A stretch of DNA of 64,000 bases from Rheinheimera riviphila (GTDB lineage Bacteria; Pseudomonadota; Gammaproteobacteria; Enterobacterales; Alteromonadaceae): the NCBI RefSeq assembly GCF_004005945.1, contig NZ_SACS01000011.1, positions 97,980 through 161,979 on the forward strand, written 5' to 3'. Position numbers and translations under genes: made by a program. Positions 54,858 to 63,910 of this stretch are shown here, piece by piece. The first letter of the stretch is position 1, and every line of letters starts with the position of its first letter. The notes under the pieces were generated by a model. The model did not search any database. It had not been told where the DNA came from and saw only the letters and a program-made list of their open reading frames with translations.

Positions 54858-56885
54858 TTAGTGTAAAGGAAGCTGAATAGTAAAGGTAGATCCAATATTC
54901 ACTTCACTGAATACCGAAAGTTGCCCCTGATTTTGTTGAATAAAATTTTGTGCGTCATAAGCACCAATACCCATACCGGCATTACCTTTGGTGGTGTCAA
55001 AAGGTTTAAACAAACGCTCTTTAATAAATTCGGCGCTCATACCACAGCCGGTATCGATAATTTTCAGGATCATGGTTTCATTCTGAACCGCTAATTCCAC
55101 CGTTACTGAACCGTCGGCGGCTGTCGCTTGTTGGGCGTTATCAATCAGATGGAACAGGATATTACACAGCCGTTCATGGTCGATATACAACTCACAGTCC
55201 TGAATAACCTGCAGTTGCGGCAATGGCTCATGCTCGGCGCAACGTTCAGTAATCAGTTGCTGTAACAACCGCGCCATCACCACCGTTTTTTTATGCTCGC
55301 TACCCGTTTGTTTTTGTGTCAGCTGCGACAGCATATTTTGCAGTCGGCTCTGCATTGCCTCGATAGTTTCAAAAGCGTCATCAACAAATTCTGGGTTATG
55401 CCGATGACGTTTGGCATTTTTTAGCAACATATCAATTTGTGCTTTGACATTTTTTAAGTCGTGAACGACAAAGGCGGACATGCGGCTAAACGCCATGAAC
55501 TGGGCATTTTCCGAAAGTTCTTTACTGGCTTCGCTCATAAACAGATAACTGGAAATTTGTTCTGATACGGCATTCAGATAATCACGTAACTCCCAGTTCA
55601 GTTTTAGATGTTCGGTCGCCAAGGGCTTTAACAGGCAGCAACCCCACAATTGGTTGTTTTGATAGAAGGGCACCAATAAGGCAAAAGTTTCGGTCAAACC
55701 GTTCAGTTCTTGATGAATGGCTTTGACATCGTGGTCGTTCAAATCACTGAAGTCCAACAACCAATTTTTATTACCGAATTTTTGCTGATATATGGCAGCG
55801 ATTTGTAAATCAACAGTACTTAGTTGATAGTTTGGCGTCGTCGCCAGTACCTCTGGCGCCTCTGTCATCGTTAGTTTCACTAAAGCGCCATCACTGTAAC
55901 CTATGGCTTTGCACCAGGCTGTCAGGCAGACCGCAGGTGCATTCTGGTTGGCAATTTCAACTTTTTTCAGCTCGCGGGTTAATTCGACCCATTTTTCCCG
56001 ATAATCGAAAGTGTTGGCGAAAAAATGCTTTTCGATGAAGACTTTATATTTACGGCGAATGGCGTCAGAAAAGACCAATGTGCAAAATAATGCGGTGCCG
56101 ACGACCACAAACACCACTTGCAGTAATGTGGTCCAGTTACCACCGATGTAGCTCAGGTAATAACCGACAATCGCCAATAAACACAAATATACGCCGGCGG
56201 CGAGTACCAACGAGCTTTGCAACACGATATCGCGGGAGACATAAACGTTGATGCCCCAGGATTTAATCCGTTTTACCGCAACCACCAAAAACGGCAACAT
56301 CATCACATGCACAAAACCACGGGCCTGCCAGGTTTGCTGATTGACTTTGCCGAGCAGGGCCGCTTCAGCTAACAGATAAAAATCTAATAATAGACAGATC
56401 CCTAACGCGATAATCATTGGCTTGAATTGCCATTTCTGACTACCAGACTGCCGATAAATTGCTTCAATCAATGCCAACATCACCACGGTCAGCAGCAAAG
56501 TCCCCATCAGCCGTGCGCCGAGATCGGCGTATATCCAGCCGCCAAACACCAGCCAGCTGGCAAATATCAGACAGACAATTTTAATTTTTGTGGTGGCAAA
56601 AAGTTGGCGGATAGTCACGTCGGTACGATTCAGCGCCGCCAGCAAAAAAAGTGCCAGCAGCATTTTATGGGTACTTTCAATCAGGAACGAGTTGAGTTCG
56701 ACAAATGGCAGTTCGTTACCACGAAAATTATCAAAGGCCCATAACACACTGAGAATGGTATAGGTGCTCAATAAATGTTTATGCGCCGTTTGGGTTTTTA
56801 CCGTTAGCTGTAAAGTCCAGAACAATGCATACCCTAAAGCAGCAAGTGCAAAACCAAAATGGCCAGGCTGGAAGTTTTCAAACAT
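54858..56885 (-). CDS. prsK: PrsK, PEP-CTERM system sensor histidine kinase
   Basis: A 675-residue membrane kinase. At least eight helices in the first 270 residues, then a GAF-like region, a dimerisation helix with the His box FVVHDLKNVKAQID, and an HATPase domain with LIDNAQQAT (N box) and IIDTGCGMS plus KGNAGMGIGAYDA (G boxes). Multi-pass N-terminus is typical of PrsK. It would phosphorylate PrsR, encoded 26 bases downstream. Confidence 0.92.
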   Translation of the reverse strand: MFENFQPGHFGFALAALGYALFWTLQLTVKTQTAHKHLLSTYTILSVLWAFDNFRGNELPFVELNSFLIESTHKMLLALFLLAALNRTDVTIRQLFATTKIKIVCLIFASWLVFGGWIYADLGARLMGTLLLTVVMLALIEAIYRQSGSQKWQFKPMIIALGICLLLDFYLLAEAALLGKVNQQTWQARGFVHVMMLPFLVVAVKRIKSWGINVYVSRDIVLQSSLVLAAGVYLCLLAIVGYYLSYIGGNWTTLLQVVFVVVGTALFCTLVFSDAIRRKYKVFIEKHFFANTFDYREKWVELTRELKKVEIANQNAPAVCLTAWCKAIGYSDGALVKLTMTEAPEVLATTPNYQLSTVDLQIAAIYQQKFGNKNWLLDFSDLNDHDVKAIHQELNGLTETFALLVPFYQNNQLWGCCLLKPLATEHLKLNWELRDYLNAVSEQISSYLFMSEASKELSENAQFMAFSRMSAFVVHDLKNVKAQIDMLLKNAKRHRHNPEFVDDAFETIEAMQSRLQNMLSQLTQKQTGSEHKKTVVMARLLQQLITERCAEHEPLPQLQVIQDCELYIDHERLCNILFHLIDNAQQATAADGSVTVELAVQNETMILKIIDTGCGMSAEFIKERLFKPFDTTKGNAGMGIGAYDAQNFIQQNQGQLSVFSEVNIGSTFTIQLPLH

Positions 56886-56899
56886 GGATAAGTCTAACC

Positions 56900-57655
56900 T
56901 TAAGGTTGAGCAAGCAGTTGATGTAGATGAACCACCGGAATGGCATAGGCAATTCCGCTCGGGTCGCTGAGCACTGCTTCACGGCTGCCTTTGACCAACA
57001 CCATATTAATGACCGCCACCACGACACCATCTTCCTGACGATATAAAGCGCTGCCGCTATTACCAGGATAGGCCGTGCCGTCCAGCTGATAGACCATAAA
57101 GGGTTGCTGCAATTGCCGCAGTGTTTTTGGATTCAACGCCTTAGAATTGTCTTGTGGGATCGCAATCGGCGTTACCGCGCTTAACGTCGCCTGATGCGTC
57201 GCGGGGTACAAGCCTAGCACGCCGGTGATCGGATAGCCGGTAAACGCCAGCGCTGTTCCTTCCGGCGTATATTCTTTATCGGCCAGCTTCATTGCCGGTA
57301 GGGTTGCGGCAATTTTTAACACGGCTAAGTCGTGCATTGGATCATTTTTTCTGGAAAGAATAGGGTGGACCACCGGATCCTGTCCGTGGCCGGATAACAC
57401 CACATAACGCTCGTTTTTGCTTTCGTCCGGTAGTTTTGATACCACATGGTGATTGGTGACGATTTGATTGCCTGGCGCGACCACAAAACCACTGCCGATG
57501 AGCTTTAATCTGGGCGAGCCGGTTGGATTGTACAACGCGATGGCAACAACGGATGGCTTCATTTTGGGGATCAGTTGCGGCAAATTATTGGCTGCGGCGG
57601 CAACACTGAAAATTCCGAGGCAAGTAATCCAAAACAGTTTCATCACTGACTTCAT
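56900..57655 (-). CDS. Secreted trypsin-like serine protease
   Basis: A 251-residue S1-family protease. Signal peptide KLFWITCLGIFSVAAAA, then the catalytic triad: His in TNHHVV, Asp in HDLAVLK, Ser in AYPGNSGSALY, with GSGFVVAPGNQIV typical of the HtrA/DegS-like fold but no PDZ domain. A second Met (residue 5) is an alternative start. It sits 14 bases upstream of prsK on the same strand, as often seen in PEP-CTERM regulatory loci. Confidence 0.86.
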   Translation of the reverse strand: MKSVMKLFWITCLGIFSVAAAANNLPQLIPKMKPSVVAIALYNPTGSPRLKLIGSGFVVAPGNQIVTNHHVVSKLPDESKNERYVVLSGHGQDPVVHPILSRKNDPMHDLAVLKIAATLPAMKLADKEYTPEGTALAFTGYPITGVLGLYPATHQATLSAVTPIAIPQDNSKALNPKTLRQLQQPFMVYQLDGTAYPGNSGSALYRQEDGVVVAVINMVLVKGSREAVLSDPSGIAYAIPVVHLHQLLAQP

Positions 57656-57785
57656 CCTTGTGCTAAGTAAACCGAGATTTAGTGTAAACCAGTCGGTGGC
57701 TTGGGCGAAACTGAATTAGCATCTTTAGCAAATTGGTACATACTGAAAGTTACTAATGCAACCAGGTTGCATTCCCGGAGCGGTT

Positions 57786-58685
57786 ATGACGGCTGTGCCA
57801 GAGCAAAAACCTCAGAAAATTCAGGAAATTGTGCCAATTTTTTCCGGCGGCGGCACCAGATTGCCTTGCTATGTCGGCATCCTGATGGCGCTGGAGGATT
57901 TGGAATTATCTTACTCGCATGTGGTTGGTGTCTCTGGCGGCAGTATTGTCGCGGCGATGCTGGCTGCCGGAAAGTCGATCGACGAAATGCAGAAATTAGC
58001 TTTACATACTGATTTTAAACAATTTAAAGGGTTTTCTTTGCTGAATCTGATCCGCACCGGCGGGTTGTCCAGCGGCGATACCTTTGAAAACTGGATGGAT
58101 AAAGAGTTGGATGGCGTGTTGTTTCGCGATCTGAAAGTCGATTTACATGTGTTAGCCACTGATATCAACGGTGGCGGGCCGGTTATTTTTAACAAAGAGC
58201 GGACGCCGGATATGAAAGTGTCGCAGGCGGTGCGATTTTCGATGTCAATCCCATTACTGTTTTCGTTTAAAACCTTTGAAAATCATGTGATGGCTGATGG
58301 TGTCATTTTGGCGGAGGATGCGTTACATCAGGATTGGTCGGGGCGGGCGGTGCCGGTGGTATGTTTTAGGTTGAAAAGTGATAACGAAGACCGGCCGATT
58401 ATAAAACACCGTTATTTCCCATTGGTGTCGTATATTCTGATGCTTATTCAAACTTTTATGACGGCAATGTCCCGAGAATATGTCCATGCACAGTACTGGC
58501 ACAATACAGTACTTATTAATACCGGCTCTGTTTCATCGGTTGATTTTGCGTTACCCATCGAGAAAAAACTAATTTTGCTACGCCAGGGATATGACACTGC
58601 GATGACGGTTATTCCGCAAAAATTAAACTGGTTAAAGCGCGATCTGGTCGTTCATCAACGTGAGAAACAGTTTGAATTGCTTTAA
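57786..58685 (+). CDS. Patatin-like phospholipase family protein
   Basis: A 299-residue predicted lipid acyl hydrolase. The oxyanion segment FSGGGTRLPCYVGIL, the nucleophile GVSGGSIVAA (GxSxG), and the Asp of the dyad in MADGVILAED are all present. No signal peptide. The frame opens at an ATG ten codons earlier, but the start used has GGAG five bases upstream. Divergent from the protease. Confidence 0.87.
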   Translation: MTAVPEQKPQKIQEIVPIFSGGGTRLPCYVGILMALEDLELSYSHVVGVSGGSIVAAMLAAGKSIDEMQKLALHTDFKQFKGFSLLNLIRTGGLSSGDTFENWMDKELDGVLFRDLKVDLHVLATDINGGGPVIFNKERTPDMKVSQAVRFSMSIPLLFSFKTFENHVMADGVILAEDALHQDWSGRAVPVVCFRLKSDNEDRPIIKHRYFPLVSYILMLIQTFMTAMSREYVHAQYWHNTVLINTGSVSSVDFALPIEKKLILLRQGYDTAMTVIPQKLNWLKRDLVVHQREKQFELL

Positions 58686-58722
58686 GTTAGTGCATGTCTC
58701 TATACTGGAAATGAATATTGCT

Positions 58723-58753
58723 ATAGTTTTGAGATAGTTTTGAGATAGTTTTG
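58723..58753 (+). repeat. 11-bp tandem repeat (ATAGTTTTGAG)
   Basis: Nearly three copies of ATAGTTTTGAG lie between the patatin and acyltransferase genes. Could be a regulator site or slippage product. Confidence 0.7.
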
Positions 58754-58941
58754 TCCGTAGAGAGTTGATGTGCTGAGTCCGTAGCAAGGACTTAGAAGGA
58801 AATTTAATCAAAACAAAAGTTTGTTGTAATAACCAGGGGCGGTTGACCTTTCAGGTTCTGAAAAATGAATGGTACTTTTGCGGTAGGTTGCTGTTGAACT
58901 GCAAGGCAAAGCATTTCACCTCTAAATTGATCAGGTCGGGT

Positions 58942-59820
58942 ATGAAACATTTAAACAAATTGCAGAAAATACCGCTGATCGGCGGATTGGTCCGGAAAAT
59001 CATTGGCATGTTGGCCAGTAATAATGCGAACAATATTTCTAAACATTTTTCGCAATTTTTACAGCCGCATATCGCCAATACCGAAGAATTAAAAGAACAG
59101 GTCTTCCGCTTACGCCACAAGGTATATTGCGAGGAGCTCAAATTCGAAGATGAAAAGCCCAATCAGCTTGAACTGGACGATTTTGACGCACATTCAATCC
59201 ACTGCTATGTCAAACACATGACCAGCGGCAACATGGCGGGTACAGTTCGGCTGATTACATCAAGCTGTAATGAAGAGCAATTGCCGATTGAAAAATACTG
59301 TTTGCATTCAATTACTGATCATGAGTTTTCGCCACAAGCGTTTCCGCGGGAAAAAATCTGCGAAATCTCCAGGCTGGCTGTGCTGGAACATTTCCGTCGC
59401 CGGGAACAAGATAAGTTTAAAGGCGCCGCAACTGGTGCTATTAACGTTGATACCTATTCAGGCACTGAGCTACGTTGTTTTCCATATATCGCCCTTTGCC
59501 TCTATTTCTCCGCCGCTTCAACCGCATTTCATGCCAAAAAAGAACATGCGTTTGTGATGATGGAACCGCGGCTTGCCAGAAGTCTGGCGTTTGTCGGGAT
59601 TAAGTTTCATCAGATTGGACCGGTGATTGATTATCATGGGCGTCGCGCACCTTTTTATATTAACAAACCAATGTTGTTTGATGGTCTGTCGCCAGGTTTT
59701 AAAAAGTTACTGTTCGAAATTGAAAAATCACTTGCCAACACGGTGCAGTCTGGCTCAAACGGCACACCGCCTTCCGGTGCTGGTTTTCAACCTTTAGAGT
59801 CCGGAATTCTGACCCGGTAA
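58942..59820 (+). CDS. PEP-CTERM/exosortase-associated acyltransferase
   Basis: A 292-residue GNAT-like (autoinducer-synthase-like) acyltransferase. The core reads LKEQVFRLRHKVYCEELKFED, then DDFDAHSIHCYVKHMTSGNMAGTVRLI, CEISRLAVLEHFRRRE and FVMMEPRLARSLAFVGIKFHQIGPVIDYHGRRAPFYIN, which match the exosortase-system acyltransferase family (TIGR03694-like) from memory. The start used begins MKHLNKL; the frame is open 33 codons upstream. It points to a surface polysaccharide or lipid modification step. Confidence 0.85.
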   Translation: MKHLNKLQKIPLIGGLVRKIIGMLASNNANNISKHFSQFLQPHIANTEELKEQVFRLRHKVYCEELKFEDEKPNQLELDDFDAHSIHCYVKHMTSGNMAGTVRLITSSCNEEQLPIEKYCLHSITDHEFSPQAFPREKICEISRLAVLEHFRRREQDKFKGAATGAINVDTYSGTELRCFPYIALCLYFSAASTAFHAKKEHAFVMMEPRLARSLAFVGIKFHQIGPVIDYHGRRAPFYINKPMLFDGLSPGFKKLLFEIEKSLANTVQSGSNGTPPSGAGFQPLESGILTR

Positions 59821-59872
59821 CGATTTGCAGCAAGCAACAAAGGTGTTTGCTGCTGATTTGCAAGGATTTCGC

Positions 59873-61531
59873 ATGCTTCATTCAGACACTTTTGCCGCTG
59901 CCGTTGCGCAATGGCAGCAACTTCTTGGCGCTGATCAGGTGATCACGCACACTGAGCAAACCCACTTAGCAGCCACCGCAACTTTCCTGACGACTTCACA
60001 AGTGCTGGCCATTTTACGGCCGGATAAAACACAACTCGCAGCCTGCCTTCGGATCGCTACGGAATTTAATATTGCCGTGTATCCGGTAAGCTCCGGCAAA
60101 AACTGGGGTTATGGCTCACGAGTTCCGAGCTGCCGGCAGGCCGTATTAATTGATTTAATCCGCTTGAAGCAAATCAGTGACTATCAGCCACAACAACATG
60201 TGGTCCGGGTCGAAGCCGGAGTAACCCAACAAGAACTGGCGGAATATCTGCAGCAACAAGGCGGCATGGACTGGATGGATTGCACCGGGTCTCATCCGGA
60301 TTGCAGTATTGTCGGCAACACCGTCGAGCGTGGTTTTGGGCATACACCTTACGGTGAACATGCAAACTTTATTGCTGGACTTGAAGTGATGCTCGCCGAC
60401 GGCAGCATTATTCACACCGGGTTTCATCGTTTTGACAACGCCAAGGCCGCTGGCTTGTATAAGTGGGGATTAGGGCCAGGTCTGGATCAATTGTTTCTGC
60501 AATCCAACCTTGGCATCGTGTTAAGTATGACCTTGTGGCTGATGCCAAAACCAGAGAAATTTATCGCGTTTTATTTGTCGGCAAAAACCGATGCCGCATT
60601 GGAAGCAATTGTTGCAGCACTCACGCCATTAAAACAGCAAGGAATCATTACCAGCTTACCACACATTGCTAATGAATTCAGAGTGTTGGGCGGCATGCAG
60701 CAATATCCGTGGCAACGGGCGCAAGAATTAAAGCAGACGGGTTTTCCTTTACCTGCGGTGTTAAAAACTGAATTGCAGCAAAAATGGCAGGTCGGTAACT
60801 GGAATGTTTCCGGCGCCTTGTACGGCACGAAAGAGCAAGTTGCGAATGCCAAACGCCAAGTACGACGGGCTTTATCGAAGGTGCCGGCCGCCAGGCTCAA
60901 TTTTATCAGCGACGAGCTTTTGTGTTTTATCGAACGTTATCAGAAGTTGATTGCTTTGATCACGAGGATGGATATTCCCGGCATGCTCAAAGTGTTGCGT
61001 CCTGTTCATAATATGATGAAAGGGTTACCTAGCAGTCAGTTTTTAAGCAGTGCTTATTGGCGTAAGCAGCAAAAAGCGTCCGCTGATGTTGATTTGGATC
61101 GGGATGGGGTCGGATTGATCTGGTGTGCCTTTGTGGGGCCTGCAACATCTGCAACAGCGCGTGAACTGATGAATATTATCAGTGATGTACTAACGCGTCA
61201 TGGTTTTGAGCCCGGTGTGACTTTTACCCTACTGAACGAGCGTTGTCTGGATGCGGTGATTAGTTTGCTGTTTGACCGACAAGCAATTGCACCTGACGGT
61301 CAAAGCTGGGACGACAAAGCTCTTGCCTGCCGCTTAGAGCTATATCAACAGATGTTCCAGCACGGTTTTTACCCGTATCGGGTAGACGTCGATATGATGA
61401 AACTCCTCAATACCACCGGCGATGTCTCTTACCGTCAGTTATTGCAACGATTAAAAGGTTGTCTTGATCCTGCAGGTATTCTGGCACCGGGACGTTATAT
61501 TGCAGATCCTATGCAAGAACTGTCAGAATAA
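59873..61531 (+). CDS. FAD-linked oxidase (vanillyl-alcohol/p-cresol oxidase-like)
   Basis: A 552-residue flavoprotein of the VAO superfamily. The FAD-binding PCMH-type domain occupies about 50-230 (YPVSSGKNWGYGSRVPSCRQAVLIDL, VEAGVTQQEL, CSIVGNTVERGFGHTPYG), followed by a cap domain. The C-terminus ends with CLDPAGILAPGRYI, a family hallmark. The substrate is unknown. AAGGA precedes the ATG. It follows the acyltransferase, 52 bases on, and precedes the PEP-CTERM genes. Confidence 0.87.
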   Translation: MLHSDTFAAAVAQWQQLLGADQVITHTEQTHLAATATFLTTSQVLAILRPDKTQLAACLRIATEFNIAVYPVSSGKNWGYGSRVPSCRQAVLIDLIRLKQISDYQPQQHVVRVEAGVTQQELAEYLQQQGGMDWMDCTGSHPDCSIVGNTVERGFGHTPYGEHANFIAGLEVMLADGSIIHTGFHRFDNAKAAGLYKWGLGPGLDQLFLQSNLGIVLSMTLWLMPKPEKFIAFYLSAKTDAALEAIVAALTPLKQQGIITSLPHIANEFRVLGGMQQYPWQRAQELKQTGFPLPAVLKTELQQKWQVGNWNVSGALYGTKEQVANAKRQVRRALSKVPAARLNFISDELLCFIERYQKLIALITRMDIPGMLKVLRPVHNMMKGLPSSQFLSSAYWRKQQKASADVDLDRDGVGLIWCAFVGPATSATARELMNIISDVLTRHGFEPGVTFTLLNERCLDAVISLLFDRQAIAPDGQSWDDKALACRLELYQQMFQHGFYPYRVDVDMMKLLNTTGDVSYRQLLQRLKGCLDPAGILAPGRYIADPMQELSE

Positions 61532-61598
61532 TTTACGAAGCAAAAAATAGGAACATGTAAATTTGTGTAACGTGTTGATTTTAATGGAAAAATAAAGT

Positions 61599-61614
61599 TG
61601 GCACGCCATGTGCA
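61599..61614 (+). promoter_or_regulatory. Sigma-54 promoter of the first THxN PEP-CTERM gene
   Basis: TGGCACG-CCAT-GTGCA: the -24 GG (61600-61601) and -12 GC (61612-61613) are exactly ten bases apart, and seven -24-box bases match consensus. Transcription would start near 61625, 58 bases before the gene. Consistent with PrsR control. Confidence 0.88.
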
Positions 61615-61682
61615 TTATTCTGTTAGTCCTAACGTAGCCGTACGAAAGTCAGGCGCAGTTTAAATTAAATGGTGGTAGTAAA

Positions 61683-62504
61683 ATGAAGTTAAAATCAATT
61701 GTTACAGCTGGCGCGCTGACGTTAGCAACTTTAGTAAGCACTCAAGCATCTGCAGTTCTGATGTCAGTAGATTTCGAAACCCAAAGTGGTTGGTTAGCTG
61801 ATGGCTTAAACTCTGGTACTCGTATCAACTCAACAGCAACAAATCTGGATTGTGCCGCAGGCATCAACAACGCAGCAAATGGTTGTGGTTTGACTTTCAG
61901 CAGTGCAGTTGGCGCAATCGCTGGTGCATACAGCACTGTAAACTGGGGTTCATCTTCAGCGAAAAGCGGTTTAGACATTCTTTCAAAAAGCGGCACCTTA
62001 GTTACTAATGGTGACTGGGTTCAGACAGGCCTGGTAACTCACCGTAACCAGACTATCCCAGCAGGCAGCGCTTCTCTGGCTTCTTTAGAGTTAGCTACTC
62101 TGTTCGCAATCGTGAATCCAGCACTGTTCGTAATTCCAGCTAAAGTTGGTATTCAGTTCAAAGAAACACCAAACAACACTGATCCAACTAAATGCCCAAC
62201 TCCACAGTTATCAACTGTTGGTTGTGATGATACGTTCTCAGTAAACCTGCAACTGCCGTCAATCAAATTTAAAGATTTAGAAGGTCAGATGTACCAAATC
62301 AGCTTCAAGCTGAACCCATTAAGCGGTGTGACTTCAATCACCAACCCTGATGGTACTGTAACTCTGGTTACTGCTGAATCTTCAAACAACCAAATCGAAT
62401 TCTTAGCTCGTCTGGAAACGATTCCAGAACCAGCAACAGTAGGCATCCTTGGTTTGTCTTTAGTAATGTTATCGCTGCGTCGCAATAAAAAAGCAGCAGT
62501 TTAA
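61683..62504 (+). CDS. THxN family PEP-CTERM protein
   Basis: A 273-residue exported protein: signal peptide (VTAGALTLATLVSTQASA), a beta-rich body containing the THxN motif as LVTHRNQTIP, an NTDPTKCPTPQLSTVGCDDTF Cys pair, and the C-terminal sorting signal IPEPATVGILGLSLVMLSLRRN: the PEP motif, a membrane helix and a basic tail. An exosortase would cut at PEP and transfer the protein to the surface or polysaccharide. It is preceded by a sigma-54 promoter and followed by a terminator. Function unknown. Confidence 0.93.
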   Translation: MKLKSIVTAGALTLATLVSTQASAVLMSVDFETQSGWLADGLNSGTRINSTATNLDCAAGINNAANGCGLTFSSAVGAIAGAYSTVNWGSSSAKSGLDILSKSGTLVTNGDWVQTGLVTHRNQTIPAGSASLASLELATLFAIVNPALFVIPAKVGIQFKETPNNTDPTKCPTPQLSTVGCDDTFSVNLQLPSIKFKDLEGQMYQISFKLNPLSGVTSITNPDGTVTLVTAESSNNQIEFLARLETIPEPATVGILGLSLVMLSLRRNKKAAV

Positions 62505-62520
62505 CCATTACTGATGTATA

Positions 62521-62550
62521 AAAAATCCCTGGATTAATCCGGGGATTTTT
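62521..62550 (+). terminator. Rho-independent terminator
   Basis: AAAAATCCC/GGGATTTTT stem with a TGGATTAATCCG inner hairpin, 16 bases after the PEP-CTERM gene, with T's on the downstream side. Confidence 0.85.
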
Positions 62551-62710
62551 GTTTTAAAACTCTGATTTATAATATGAATGCCCATCTGCGATACTGATAT
62601 TGAGACCTAACTTGACATGTCTCGTCGCGCCTTAATCCTGTCCCTCGTTGCAAAAATCATCGCCTTTGACTATCGATTGAAATACATTTTTTAGTGTTTG
62701 TCTGCAATTT

Positions 62711-62736
62711 CCGCAGCAACAGGCCTCCGCAGCAAC
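62711..62736 (+). promoter_or_regulatory. Direct repeat, candidate activator site upstream of sigma-54 promoter
   Basis: CCGCAGCAAC occurs twice, six bases apart, about 70-95 bases upstream of the second sigma-54 promoter, where an NtrC-type activator such as PrsR would bind. The same word is not seen before the first PEP-CTERM gene. A different word, AAATTTGTNTA, is shared by both upstream regions (61559 and 62740). Confidence 0.35.
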
Positions 62737-62804
62737 GTCAAATTTGTTTACACCAGCCTTTAAGTTCTCTAAGTAAGTTGATGAAAATATAGGCAAATTA
62801 AGTT

Positions 62805-62820
62805 TGGCCTATATTATGCT
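62805..62820 (+). promoter_or_regulatory. Sigma-54 promoter of the second THxN PEP-CTERM gene
   Basis: TGGCCTATATTATGCT: GG (62806-62807) and GC (62818-62819) are ten bases apart. The -24 box is weaker than in the first gene. About 75 bases before the start codon. Confidence 0.72.
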
Positions 62821-62893
62821 TTATTAAAGTAAGACATTAACGCAGTACTCCTATGTCGCGGTTGAATAACTTATGGATCTAATGGAGAACGTT

Positions 62894-63709
62894 ATGAAAA
62901 CACTATTAAAAAGTACAATTGTTGCTTGTGCATTAATACTCCCGCAAATCGCGCAAGCTGCTTTAGTAACAGACTGGGAGTATGAAGTTTTTTCAGAATG
63001 GACCGGCGCATCTTTTGATGCAGGTGTAGGTACTCAAATTCAGGATGCAACTGAAATCAGCTGGGGCGGTACTGCCGCTTATACCAACCAATCCGCTGGT
63101 ATTGGTACTGCTCGCAGTGCGTTAATTCTGACTGACAGCTTTTCTTCTGGTACTGATTTGGTTACAGGCAGTATTATTCCTGCTTTGACCAATATCATCA
63201 CGCACTGGAACAACACCCTTCAAGGATCTTTTAGTACGCTAGTTGGCGCGCAGTTAAAAACCACTTTGAAACTGAAACCATTTTTACCGGTTGAAGCAGA
63301 TGATTTTTTCCCACCAAAAGTATTAAATTTCACCATTAACTTTACCGAAACACCAAATGACAATGATTGTGGTTTTGACAGTGCATCAGCTTGTGATGAC
63401 ATTTTTGTAATCTCAATTGGTAATCTGTCAGATTCGTTTGATTATGATGGTTACACCTATACCACTAATATCGTTGAAACAACCTTATCACTGACTGCAC
63501 TGTCGGATGACGCTTGTGCCGCTGCTGATGCTGCTGCAGGTTGTCTGGGTTTCCAGACTAAAGAAAAAGCGGCTACTTCAGCTCAATTTGGTTTGTTGAT
63601 TGATGCAAAATTAATCCCAGAAGTTCCGGAGCCAGCAGGTTTGGCGGTGTTTGGTTTAAGCCTGATGGGTTTAGTGATGTATGGCCGTCGCCGCTTAGCA
63701 CGTAAATAA
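62894..63709 (+). CDS. THxN family PEP-CTERM protein
   Basis: A 271-residue exported protein related to its neighbour: signal peptide (STIVACALILPQIAQA), THxN motif as ITHWNNTL, a Cys-containing NDNDCGFDSASACDDIF segment, and the sorting signal VPEPAGLAVFGLSLMGLVMYGRRR. The start is the ATG with GGAG six bases away; two nearby upstream ATGs are in frame. Also under a sigma-54 promoter. Likely a surface matrix protein of unknown role. Confidence 0.93.
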   Translation: MKTLLKSTIVACALILPQIAQAALVTDWEYEVFSEWTGASFDAGVGTQIQDATEISWGGTAAYTNQSAGIGTARSALILTDSFSSGTDLVTGSIIPALTNIITHWNNTLQGSFSTLVGAQLKTTLKLKPFLPVEADDFFPPKVLNFTINFTETPNDNDCGFDSASACDDIFVISIGNLSDSFDYDGYTYTTNIVETTLSLTALSDDACAAADAAAGCLGFQTKEKAATSAQFGLLIDAKLIPEVPEPAGLAVFGLSLMGLVMYGRRRLARK

Positions 63710-63750
63710 TGTTGATTTGACTGTAAACATTTGAATTAAAAATCAATACA

Positions 63751-63779
63751 AAAAAGCCAGATCCAAAGTCTGGCTTTTT
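63751..63779 (+). terminator. Rho-independent terminator
   Basis: AAAAAGCCAGA/TCTGGCTTTTT perfect 11-bp stem with a seven-base loop, about 40 bases after the second PEP-CTERM gene. Confidence 0.9.
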
Positions 63780-63875
63780 CTATTCTGGTGCTCAATTCGG
63801 TTATCATTCAGCATTCATTCTTTCCTGTGCTATCGGCAAAAGTGTCGCGTATGGGAACCCGTTGTATAAAAAATC

Positions 63876-63905
63876 GAGTATGTAAAATTTTCTGTGTAAG
63901 TGGCT
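63876..63905. repeat. Probable terminal inverted repeat of an IS256-family element
   Basis: GAGTATGTAAAATTTTCTGT lies just past the transposase 3' end and resembles IS256-type ends by composition and position. The partner repeat is beyond the window. Confidence 0.45.
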
Positions 63906-63910
63906 GTTTA

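Noticed and set aside
58706..58721. Sigma-54-like sequence (TGG...TTGC) ahead of the acyltransferase
   Set aside because: The GG-GC spacing is 11, not 10, and sigma-54 promoters rarely tolerate this.
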